In this document: positions 54,291 to 64,000 of the stretch, in pieces
Numbering within the stretch: the first letter of the stretch is position 1
Layout: every line of letters begins with the position of its first letter
Source: Scylla paramamosain
Taxonomy: Eukaryota; Arthropoda; Malacostraca; Decapoda; Portunidae
Assembly (NCBI RefSeq): GCF_035594125.1
Contig: NC_087192.1
Coordinates: 6,168,501 to 6,232,500, forward strand
Length of the DNA: 64,000 nt
Direction: 5' to 3'
The notes under the pieces: generated by a model
Databases searched by the model: none
What the model was told of the DNA's origin: nothing
Seen by the model: only the letters and a program-made list of their open reading frames with translations
Position numbers and translations under genes: made by a program

Positions 54291-55640
54291 CCGTCACAAT
54301 ACCTTCCCAAGAATAACAGAGATGGGAAAAAAAAGGGAAAAGGAAAAAAAATGAGATGTGCGTCATTTTTATATAAACCAGCGTATTTTGGTCATCACTT
54401 ATAACAAATGAAGTGTTCTTTAATCTTCAACGTGTTCTTAATCACTAACTTCATCCTAACGTATTTTATTCTTATTGTCAATAGCACTTTTGGTCATATT
54501 TGCTTTTAAAATAATTGAAGTACTGTATATTTTTCTTTTTATCTTTTTTTTGTTACTATTCCTTAAAAATAAAATCAAAAGGAAAACAAATACAAATAAC
54601 GTACTTTCTTTTTATTTATTTGTTCAATGTCGAAATTTCCTTCTTCATGTGCACTTTTAAAAGGAAAATAAAAATTCTTTTCAAAGCGTCGCGTTCTAAT
54701 CCCTTGATATCTCGTAAAATATCAAAACGAAAACAAACAAAACACGAACTTTTTTTTTTTGTCAAACGCTCCTTGTTGATATCCACCTAGGAAAAAAAAA
54801 AAATTGAAATCATCTCTATTCCAAGCGTTTTTTCTAATAACTAAATTCCCCATAAGATGTCAGCTTCGTGTTTGTTTCCTTTCATCTGTAAATCCTCGAA
54901 TGCAAATTGTCTTAATCCAGAGCCATTCCACTGATTACCTCATGCTCTTTATGCTCTTTATTCCTTTTATGAACGTCTTAATAACCAAATTGATGCTATT
55001 TTTATCATTAACTGCAGAATGGCGGGGAGTATTTTTAAGCCAAATCAATAAGCCACTCCTGGATGGCTTAACGAGGCGCTGAATGCTACAAAGGAAACAG
55101 GAAAAGTTATTGTTTAATACCCTGTGACACGGTTAACGATTCCTTCTTTTGTTTCCAGGCGTAATTCCCTCCAAGGGCGACGAGGATATCGAGGGAAAGG
55201 TTCTCTTGATGCCTTGATAGGAGAGAGGGAACATAATAGACGGTAGGAAGGGAAGGAGGGAGAAAAGTAGGTCGCGGAAAGAATACGGCTTTGGGAAATG
55301 ACGATGAAAGACTATAGCTAAGAGGTAAAGGGGATAGGGGAGTAAAGGAGGATCTTTAGTGGAAATAGAGACAGAAAGGAGTGAGGTGATGAGAAGGGAA
55401 GGAGAAGGGGAGAGGTGAGAGGCTAGGGAGTGAAATAAAGACAGAAGAGTGAAGTGATGATGAAGATGAGAGGTAGGAGTGAGGGTTTGGGGGGAAAAGG
55501 GGTGTAGAGGGTTTAAATCAATCATTCTCATCGCTCGCAATTTTGCTTCATAACTTCGGAATTCATTCATCAACTTTTCTTAATAGGGTTCCAGATGCCC
55601 TTACCATAATCTCTCTCTGGAGCGCTCGTGGCCTAACCCC
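54291..55640. other. AT-rich unique, then purine-rich stretch
   Basis: 54291-55130 is AT-rich unique DNA with no exon recognised; 55150-55510 is purine-rich on the plus strand. Confidence 0.5.
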
Positions 55641-55759
55641 TCTCTCTCTCTCACACACACACACACAAGTATAGTTCCCTTGAGGTATCTTAGAAAATCT
55701 CTCAATTCATAAAAGAAAACAATAATAATAATCATAAAAATATAAAAGAATGACGGCAG

Positions 55760-55806
<47 letters not shown>

Positions 55807-55828
55807 GTTAGACACGTAACATGAATCT

Positions 55829-55921
<93 letters not shown>

Positions 55922-56036
55922 ATCTTTTATGTTAATTGCATTTAATAAGAATAATCACACTTTGTGAAACATTATTATTATTATTATTATTACTATTATT
56001 ATCATCATCATCATTATTAGTATTAGTATGGTTAAT

Positions 56037-56104
<68 letters not shown>
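55641..56104. repeat. (AC)n and (CT)n cluster with (ATT)n
   Basis: (CT)n(AC)n at 55640-55667, (AC)n 55761-55804, (CT)n 55832-55918, (ATT)n 55970-55990 and (CT)n 56039-56104. Confidence 0.95.
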
Positions 56105-56106
<2 letters not shown>

Positions 56107-56489
56107 GTAGTCAAATGGTAAGCCTGCTCCAGACATGTACTTCTTTACCCACCACAGCTATCACGCTCACAAAAGATTCAATTTCACCGGGAAAAGTTCA
56201 GCAAATTGAATAGAAAAGCAACATTAAGGGACTATATTTTTACTTGCTAGTGTTGCTGGTACTGAGACGCAACACGACGTAAAGGATAAGAAAAAACAAG
56301 GCTTTCTTCTTTTTTTTTTTCTTTTTTGATTGTTCGAATTGGGAATATAAATGATTTTACTTATTTATATATTTCATTTTGTTACTTTTCTGATAGTCTG
56401 ACAGAAAGATATAGAAGTTTCATTCATTAAAAGTGAGCTCATTTGTCTACTGGCTGTTTATGTATCCTGTTTATCTCCTGGATGTATTA

Positions 56490-56790
56490 TCAATCAGTCA
56501 CTCTATTTATCTGTTTGTCTCTTTATGTACATATCTATCTATTTGCTGTTCGCTGTGTATCTGTCTGTCTATCTGCCTGTCTGTCTGTCTTATCTATCTA
56601 TGTATTTATCTTTATCTATTGGGTATATTAATCTGTCTTTCTATCTGTTTATCTGTCTTTCTATGTATATGTGTACGTATCTCTCTATTACCTGTTCTCT
56701 TTGCCTGTCTGTCTGTCTACGTATCTATCTACCTGTCTATCTATCTATTTATCTTTCTATCTATCTCTGTGTACATATCATTCCTAGCTA
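56490..56790. repeat. Degenerate (TCTA)n/(TCTG)n satellite
   Basis: Complement of the GATA/GACA type seen at 1282-1560, here in the opposite orientation. Confidence 0.88.
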
Positions 56791-56879
56791 TGATTTATTC
56801 CATCTATCCATCTTACCATTTGTCTATTCGTCTAATAATTCATAGACAGCCGACCATTACGTCACTTCTTAACGTCCAA

Positions 56880-57560
56880 AACTTTCTATTGCTCTCAGGC
56901 GGAACTTAAAATGTGCCGGCAATATATTTTGTACCCTACATAATTATAAAAGTTTTATTATTTCTCCGTCTTCTACGCCCCAAGTTTTGATTATTAAATG
57001 TGGGTCACCCTACTCCTCATTCTTCAAATTTAATGACTGGAGAGAAAAGATGGTTCCTCTCCGTGACACTACTTTTCCTTCTCTTCTTCCTCTTCCTCCT
57101 CCTCCTTTCTCTCCGTCTACCTTCCAAGGATTTCAACTGCGAGGACACGTTTCGTCTTTAATCAAATCCCTGGAGGAGAGTCACTCAGCTCTGGTTCTCC
57201 TTTCTTCCTTCATTTCTGTCCGTGTAGCTTCCGCCTTTACCTTCTGTCTCTCCATCACCAAATCTTCTCAAGAGGTCATTCCCCTGAGGACGTTTTGAGT
57301 CAGTCCATGTCAAGAGAGCCTTCTAATCACCCGCCACTGCACACCCACATCCACTCACCCACCCTCATCCACCCACACACCCACACATAAACACAGAGCA
57401 TCGAATCCTCCTAGACGCAATCCCGGTGACCTGTGTCTGGTCTAAATCTGATTGGCTGAGGTGCTTGGACCGTCCATTAGTCCCCCGGTGGCCAGCAGGT
57501 GTCAGGCGGCGATCAAAGTGAGTCCCCCGCCCAAGCTTGTTAGGCTGTTATGCTCCACAA
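56880..57560. other. Unique stretch with a CCAAT-like motif
   Basis: Non-repetitive. A 103-codon plus-strand frame (56987-57298) has mixed composition but no domain. CTGATTGGCTGAGG at 57447 contains an inverted CCAAT motif in a GC-richer patch (57420-57540). A promoter is possible but unproven. Confidence 0.3.
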
Positions 57561-57859
57561 GGGAGTGACTAACTTGGACTACTCGTGCTTCCTGCGCTTT
57601 GTGGTCTTATATATTTGTTTTAGTGCTTGTGTCCCAAATTGTGGGGTTATTCTATGTTTCTGTTTCTGTATGTCTGCCTCTGTATGTCTGTCTGTCTGTC
57701 ATCGATGTATACGTGAGGAGAGGGAGAACAAAAGTAATTTGACATACAGGCATGGAGGTGAATTTGCAAAAGTAAAACAAGAAAGAGACGGAATAAAACG
57801 ACAAGGCTCACACACTAAAAGAAGCAAGGCGGTAAGGAAAGTGTTAAAGAAAGGATGAA

Positions 57860-58020
57860 TTACTGAACACGCCATCATCATCAGCAGCATCAGCATCAGC
57901 AACAACACCAACACTAAAAACAGCAACAACAATAACAAAAACACCACCACCAACACCACCACCACCACCAACAACAACAACATTAACAAGTCAAAAACAA
58001 GCTGCTACCTAACAATGCTT
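57860..58020. repeat. (CAN)n tracts
   Basis: ATC, CAA and ACC trinucleotides. Confidence 0.85.
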
Positions 58021-58179
58021 ATTAAAACAGCAGCTCGTGACAAGAAAGGCACAGGGGAAGAAAGGAGAGATTGAGGAGGAAAACAAGAAGAAAACGAATA
58101 GAGAGAAGAGAAAACAAGGCAATGAAAGCAACAGTAATGACTAACGCCAAACTCAAGGCAGGACAAGCTACTTCATCGT

Positions 58180-58820
58180 GAGGAGGAGGAGGAGGAGGAG
58201 GAGGAAACGAAAGTGGAGCACGAGGAAAAAATGGAAGATGAAAAGTAGAGAGGGATGAGTGGGAGAAGGACACGGAAGAAGAGGAGGAGGAGGAGGAGGA
58301 GAAGCGGGATCAGAAGAACAATAAGAAAGAGGAGGAAAATAAAGAGACGAAAGTGTAGTACGAGAAAAAAAAAAAAAGGAAGATAGGTAGAGGGAGGGGG
58401 GAAAAGGAAGACACAGAAGAGGAGGAGGATTAAGAGGAGGAAGAAGAGAAGCGGGAACAGGACAACGAGAAGGAGGAGGAGGAGGAGGAGGAGTCAAAAG
58501 TAGAGAACGAGGAAGAAGCTGAAGATGAAGAGTGGAGACAATGAAGAAAGAAACGAAGACACGGAAGAAAAGGAAGAAAAACCAGGAAGAGATGGGCAAC
58601 GAGGAGGAAAAAAGAGAGAGGAAAGATTACAAAAAATTACAAAGGCTCACAAAGGTTATACTCATACAAATAGAAACATAACTGATGATCCTTGCTTGTC
58701 TGATTCATTGCGTCACTAAAATAAGTGTCCGGTGATAGATAAAAGGTGTAGAGGAAAGTCACTCCAAGGAAAACAAAGGAGGAGGAGGAGGAGGAGGAAG
58801 AGGAAGAGGAGAAAGAAACG
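58180..58820. repeat. Repeated (GGA)n patches in a tandem arrangement
   Basis: GGA blocks at 58182-58204, 58280-58301, 58471-58491 and 58780-58805. The phrases CGAGGAAAAAATGGAAGATGA (58221), CGAGAAAAAAAAAAAAGGAAGAT (58360) and CGAGGAAGAAGCTGAAGATGA (58508) recur, each after AAAGT(G/A)-AG, showing a diverged ~140-bp tandem unit. Confidence 0.7.
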
Positions 58821-58905
58821 AGTAGTAGTAGGAAGAGAATGTAGAAGATAAGGTTTCAACTGTCCACTAACAAGAAGAAGAAATGCGAGAAGAAGGATCA
58901 TTAAG

Positions 58906-58929
58906 ACACACACACACTCACACTCACTC

Positions 58930-58993
<64 letters not shown>

Positions 58994-59001
58994 TCTCTCT
59001 C
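58906..59001. repeat. (AC)n/(CT)n compound
   Basis: CACACA/CACTCA at 58906-58932, (CT)n to 59001 with one GT. Confidence 0.95.
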
Positions 59002-59669
59002 GAATAAAAAATACATAGCACAAAGCAGTCTCATTACCTGCAATGTAGTGAAATGTTCATAAGAAACCGGAAAGACAAATACATGGTAAGACGGACGGAC
59101 TGACAAAATAAATGCTCTGGAAGAAAGGTAAACAGACAGACCGATAGACGAACAAAGGGAGTAAATGAAAGGTAACATGTACAGAGGTAGACATGACAAA
59201 AAAAGAAAAAAAAAGAAAGAAGGAAATAAAATAAGGTAAGATTAGGTAGAAAGGCTAAGAGGAGAGACACACAGACTGAACAGGAAGAATATAAGGTTTA
59301 GTAAGATCAGAAGGAAATGCTAAAGAAAAGGAGATAGATAGATGAAGCATAACTAACACAAAGATGTAAGTATACGAAAGGTAAATCGAAGCACTAGAAG
59401 AATTTTCTGGTATATTAAACACTTCATCATCAATACGCTGAACGCAAACCATTACCCTTCAATCTGACCGCCTTCCGTCATTTCCTCCGGGTACGTGACG
59501 CGCAAGATTCCTTCCACAAGCCCGGTGCATCATGTATCTGTTCTGCTTTTGTATCATTATTACTCTCTGGTGGTTGTGATTTAGATTCGTATTCGTGAAT
59601 GTTTTGTTGTCTTATCTTGCCTACTTTAAACAGGCTTTAGTGGAACTTATTAGTTTTCAAATAAGTTTT

Positions 59670-59960
59670 CTAGACTCGACTTTTTTTTTTTTTTTTTTTG
59701 TAAGAGGGTTCTGGACAACATCTAACGGAGAAAAGGAAAGAGCCCCTGAAAAAGATTATATAATTATAGAAGTGTCTTGAAACCTCCCTCTTCAAGGTGT
59801 TCGAGTCATAGATACCGAAAAACACAAAAACAGGCTGACAATTCCACAGTTTATCAGTAAATGGGATGAAAGCCTGAAAACACTGATTAACTCTTAACAC
59901 TGAGAGATAGTTTAACAAAGATTATCATAAATACGGAAAGCACTAGTGGAAACCTAACCA
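59670..59960 (-). mobile_element. Non-LTR retrotransposon ORF2 C-terminal remnant
   Basis: The minus frame reads SVLRVNQCFQAFIPFTDKLW, continuing with a YDSNTLKREVSRHFYNYI segment and RCCPEP. The order 'F-P...LWN.LP..VF...YDLN.FKR.V.RH' is typical of the last residues of LINE reverse transcriptases; here LWN is followed by diverged CQPVFVF. It is a different subfamily from 45905-46052 and 37861-38170. It ends downstream in a T-rich/A-rich tail (a run of about 20 T on the plus strand at 59680-59699). Confidence 0.6.
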
Positions 59961-60404
59961 ATCATCTCTATAATCTTTAAATAGATTGTCCTGACCAAAG
60001 CATTTAAGATCACTGGGTCTAATATTTAGCTTCGATACCTCCAGCTCGAGTCTCAGCCGCTCCAGAGATCCAGTGTGTTCCGAGTGCTGCACATTTAGAT
60101 CTGAAAATAATGAGCTACTGGCCTTTATTCCGTATTCCCGTTATTCATATCTTAAGTCCGCATGATACGCTCAATGTCGTAGCGTCAAGATATACTCCCT
60201 GTGCATGCATTATGTTTACCCCCGTTACTCATGCCTAAGTAAGCGTGTTATGGTGCGTGTCTCGTTAAGATATATCAGGAGTAACTGTCTAAGTTGAATG
60301 TTTACGAAAAGCATTAAATAACAGGGAAGAGTACGTTGTTTTAATTTTTTTTTTCTACTGTGCTCTAGAAATGGAGGATGCTTGGATATGAATAAACACG
60401 AATG
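59961..60404. other. Unassigned stretch upstream of the LINE remnant
   Basis: May include more of the same element (in minus sense 60065-59945 reads LERLRLELEVSKLNIRPSDL before a stop), but no core RT motif is visible. Confidence 0.35.
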
Positions 60405-60443
60405 TAGTTTGTATGTATGTATGTATGTATGTATGTATGTATG
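60405..60443. repeat. (TATG)n array
   Basis: About nine GTAT units. Confidence 0.95.
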
Positions 60444-60559
60444 TCTCTCTCTATCCCTTCCTGAGATTATATTCTTATGCTTTTATATTTATTAGAGCCA
60501 ACGTCACACGTACTCTCACGCGAATCAGTGGGGTATTTTTTTTTATTTTGTTTATTTAT

Positions 60560-60960
60560 TTATTTTTTTTACAATTTCCTTATTAGGTTTACTGGATTTT
60601 TTTTTTTTTCAGGCGACTTGTTTTGTTATGCACATTGTCTTCGTATGCGTGTCTTCGTTGGCCTCACGCAAAAAAAGGATCAGTGGAAATTTTTTTTATA
60701 TACCTTCCTTTTGGGGTTCACTGGATTTTATTTATTTATTTTATTTATTTTTTTTTTTAGGAGACTCGTTTTGTTTTACTCATTGTCTCTATAAGTGTGT
60801 CTTCATTGGCCACACCACACACACGCTCACACAGAAAGACTGATTTTTTTTAAATATACCTTCTTTTTTAGATTCACAATTTTTTTTTCTTTTTACAGAT
60901 GCTTTGTTTAGTTTATTCGTGGTCTTCGTAAGCATGTCTCGGTTGGTGGGGATCAGTTAG
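60560..60960. repeat. Three-copy tandem repeat, 130-155 bp
   Basis: Anchors GTTTACTGGATTTT (60588), GTTCACTGGATTTT (60716) and GATTCACAATTTTT (60871). Each is followed by a T-run, (C/A)AG-G(C/A)GACT(T/C)GTTTTGTT, a TTGTCTTCGTA-like phrase and GTGTCTTCGTTGG-like phrase. Confidence 0.85.
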
Positions 60961-61060
60961 TCGATTAGGTTTCAAGTCCTCCTTGTCAGACCATCAGACA
61001 TGACCAGTTCAAAGGCTCAGGAAAAATTAAACATTGACCTACACAGAGCAGGCGGCGGCG

Positions 61061-61350
61061 GAACACTGGTGACCATCAGGGAATACACCATTTTTACACT
61101 GCCTTCCACTCCCATCTTCTCTACATCCCACGAAAATTCCTTTGTTCTCGCGGCTTTCTCTATAAAAATGATGTCTTGGAATTTTAAGGTGTTCTAACCC
61201 TCCCACCTTTCTTGACGGAACGTGGGTGACCATCAGGGAATACTCTATTTCAATACACCTTCCACTCCCACATACATCCCACGAAAAATTCCTTTGCTTC
61301 GGCGTCTTTCTCTGTAAAAATGACATCCAGACATTTTAAGGTCCTCTAAT
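61061..61350. repeat. Two-copy tandem duplication, 157-bp period
   Basis: GGTGACCATCAGGGAATAC occurs at 61068 and 61225, each followed by CTTCCACTCCCA, CATCCCACGAAAA, TTCCTTTG and TTTCTCT(A/G)TAAAAATGA phrases in order. The second copy runs into a (TA)n array. Confidence 0.92.
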
Positions 61351-61356
61351 CCAACT

Positions 61357-61523
<167 letters not shown>

Positions 61524-61662
61524 TTTAAGTTTCTTTTTTTTTCATATTCTAGCAACTTCTGATTTTGTTTTCTCTCCATTCCGGAAATTCTGAACTTGCG
61601 TAGAGAGGATTTACAAGCACATGTATCTTACTGTGTCAAGTAAATGTCCCTGAATTATACGC

Positions 61663-61768
<106 letters not shown>

Positions 61769-62064
61769 CTAACCCGGATGTTCATGCAATCCTGATTACA
61801 TATCAATTAGAAAACACACATACAAAACGAACACAACTGACAACCTCAGTTCTCGTCCATCACTGACACAACACACTCAAAGAATCACCCAATACATGTC
61901 CATTACACAACTACCAATAAAATATCCATCAAAGAATAAAACAAACACCAACACGGAAACGATGAGTCGTCTCGCTTGCATTACATCTACATAAACCATC
62001 ATTAATTAACATAAAAGATAAAACTAGAAGCAAAAGAAAAAAAAAACATACGTGCCTTCATAGT

Positions 62065-62120
62065 AACCTACTTGTGCTCGGATGGTTAAATATCACACGA
62101 GTTCGATTCTCAGTTCTTGA
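62065..62120 (+). mobile_element. Possible tRNA-derived SINE head or tRNA relic
   Basis: TGTGCTCGGATGGTTAAA at 62073-62090 resembles a tRNA A box (GTGGCCGAGTGGTTAA type), and GAGTTCGATTCTC at 62099-62111 resembles a B box. The spacing is shorter than in a functional tRNA and no cloverleaf closes, so it is at best a relic. Confidence 0.3.
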
Positions 62121-62149
62121 TCACCTCGCCCATTACATAATACCAGAGA

Positions 62150-62330
62150 CGATCAACGGGAATACGAGGGTTTTAAAGGGCTCGCATGATACTGAAGGAG
62201 GAGGGAGCTGCGAGAGGCTGGAGGCGAAGAGCAGGAGGAGAGAAGGAGGGAGGCGAGGGAGGCGAGGGGCGGGACGAGAGCTGGTACAAAGCTGAGTGAA
62301 TGCCTGATTTGGAAGCCGCAGCGGGGAAGG
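62150..62330. other. Purine-rich GC-rich patch
   Basis: Sequence GAGGGAGGCGAGGGAGGCGA-type at 62240-62275. No gene. Confidence 0.5.
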
Positions 62331-63370
62331 GTTGGGACCAGCACTGTGTACTCTCATAATGAAATATTGTTGGGAGGAGAATGAGATGAATTTCGAGGTT
62401 GTAAATCATTCCCTTTCGTGATTAAGTTATGCGGAATGCCAAGGAGGAATTGCAGGATGAGGTACAGTGATGGTTAGAAGTAACAGGAATTTTTTGCACT
62501 CACTTTTACCGTGTTTTGTGCGTTTTCTTTCTCACTCCTGAATCCTTCCATCTATTGACACTTTCTTACAAAACCTGACCTAAGAACATTATCAGCAGAT
62601 CAGATCAACAGTAACAGAAATCTACTGCATTCAGTTTACTGTGTTTTTTTTTTTTTTTCGATAGTGAATCCTACGATCTAGTAACAGATTCCTTGTAGAC
62701 CCTGACACTGGAAGATTCTCAGCAGGGAAAGCAACAAACACAGTGGAAGTAAGGGATGTTCTATATTACTCGGCTACTGACCACGACCATACCTGTAATA
62801 TGAGTAATGCCCTTCAGTTTACTTCAGTTTCAAGACAAATATAATTTACCTACTTGTGGTAAAAATGTCTCATACTCAGATGAAAATTATACGAAAAAAT
62901 AAGGAAGAGGACGGAGGATTCTGGGAGATGAGAGTAATATTCCTCCTTAAACACACTCTTGCTATGAAAACTGGAAGAAAAATTGGGACGAGGAGAAATT
63001 CTTGGGAGAACAAGTATATTCCTTCTCGAATATTCTTCCTCGCAGAACAGACTGGAGGCGAGTGGCGGGTCGCAGCGCTGCAAAGTTAATCAAGGAGACG
63101 AGCGACCTTAACCTAACCCCACAGAGTTGACTGAGGCCAGACCCAAAGCCACTGGCAAGACAAGACAAGGCAGGGCTAGACAAGGCCAGGTCGCCGGGGA
63201 GAACGCATTTTGCAGCCCCAAACAAATCCTTCCCCGCATTTCACTTCTGCGAACCGTGAAGATATCTCAACAAGTCTTGCGTAAAAATTCGCGTTCACTT
63301 TAAATTTCAAAATCTTTACGTAAAAAAGAATTACTGGTAGACTCCTGAGGCACATCCTGAAGATATGAAG
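62331..63370. other. Unassigned unique stretch
   Basis: Two loosely similar phrases with TTTACTGTGTTTT and ATCCT-CATCTA-TG-CA at 62505-62560 and 62636-62690 suggest an old tandem duplication. 62925-63060 also repeats ATATTCCTCCT/ATATTCCTTCTC. No exon was recognised. Confidence 0.45.
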
Positions 63371-63638
63371 CAAGGACCTCACTTCCTCCTCCTCCTACTC
63401 CTCCTCCTCTTCCTCTTCCTCTTGTTCTTTCCTCCTGACCTCCCTCTAGCGGGCAGGTCACTCACTACCAGGCGGGTGCTACATCCTACACAACTTTCTA
63501 CCTTAACGCCAGCATAATTTTCTCCTCCCTCCGCCCCTCAGTCGATAACAAGGACGGTCCCTGCTCCCAAAAATGTTCACGCTGCGCTGTAACCCTTCCT
63601 CTCCTGATCCCACATTCCAGCCTGCGATGTGTGTGTTT

Positions 63639-63650
63639 GGGTTCGATACC
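63639..63650 (+). other. Isolated tRNA B-box-like motif
   Basis: GGGTTCGATACC matches the B-box consensus GGTTCGANNCC directly before a (GGA)n array. No A box is evident upstream, so it may be a SINE fragment or chance. Confidence 0.25.
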
Positions 63651-63656
63651 AGGGCG

Positions 63657-63947
63657 TGGAGGAGGAGGAGGAGGAGGAGGAGGAGGAGGAGGAGGAGGAG
63701 GAGGAGGAGGAGGAGGAGGAGGAGGAGGAGGAGACAAAGAAGAAGAAGAACAAGAACAAGAAGAACAAGAAGAAAAAGAAGAAAAGAAGAAGAATAGGAA
63801 GAGGAGAAGGACAAGAGGGAGAAGTAAGAAGATACAACACCAATAGCAATAATCTAATATCGTGAGGACGAGGAGGACGAGGAGGAGGAGGACGAGGAGG
63901 AGGAGGAGGAGGAGGAGGAGGAGGAGGAGGAGGAGGAGGAGGAGGAG
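63657..63947. repeat. (GGA)n, (AAG/AAC)n, (GGA)n
   Basis: (GGA)n at 63657-63733, AAGAAC-type purine DNA to about 63830 and (GGA)n at 63866-63947 with some CGA. Confidence 0.95.
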
Positions 63948-64000
63948 ATGGAGAAGAAAGGAAGAAAATGCCATAGCAATCTAATAATACCCATCTAATA

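Overview
The window looks like intronic and intergenic DNA of a decapod crustacean, possibly a crab. I base this on four things: an extreme load of long dinucleotide arrays, scattered AGGTT-type arthropod repeats, CR1-like LINE 3' ends ending in TTCTTATG-type tails, and spliced exons of an arthropod axon-guidance receptor. Nothing is organised like a bacterial or viral genome. No rRNA gene, convincing tRNA gene, CRISPR array or operon was seen.

The one real gene I can support is on the minus strand. Four exons (39434-39296, 19706-19504, 7449-7249, 5323-5172) have good splice sites and mutually compatible phases. They encode the first immunoglobulin (Ig) domain, the second half of Ig2 and the first part of Ig3 of a Sidestep-family cell-surface receptor, the partner of Beaten-path proteins in insects. 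The exon carrying the N-terminal half of Ig2 should lie in the 12-kb intron between 19504 and 7449, but I could not find it. The 5' end (signal peptide, promoter) and the 3' end (rest of Ig3, later Ig/FN3 domains, membrane segment) are also not identified. A GC-rich island at 43440-44400, 4-5 kb upstream of the first recognised exon, is a candidate promoter or 5' UTR region.

Layout: 1-5170 is repeat-rich DNA downstream of the last recognised exon, with a decayed coding-like stretch at 93-683. 5172-39434 is the gene, mostly introns of 1.9, 12 and 19.6 kb filled with (CT)n, (GT)n, (AT)n, (GGA)n and minisatellites, including a 351-bp uninterrupted (AT)n array. A nest of minus-strand LINE 3' ends lies at 37369-38170. 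39435-64000 holds more simple repeats, the GC-rich island, two further LINE ORF2 tails (45905-46052 and 59670-59960), several direct tandem duplications and a possible tRNA-derived SINE head.

Most long open frames in the window are translations of simple repeats or one-sided purine/pyrimidine DNA and are not genes. The best leads are the incomplete Sidestep-like gene, the LINE 3'-end nest, several local tandem duplications, and a few unique islands in the large intron that could be regulatory. I did not find evidence for a novel multi-gene system.
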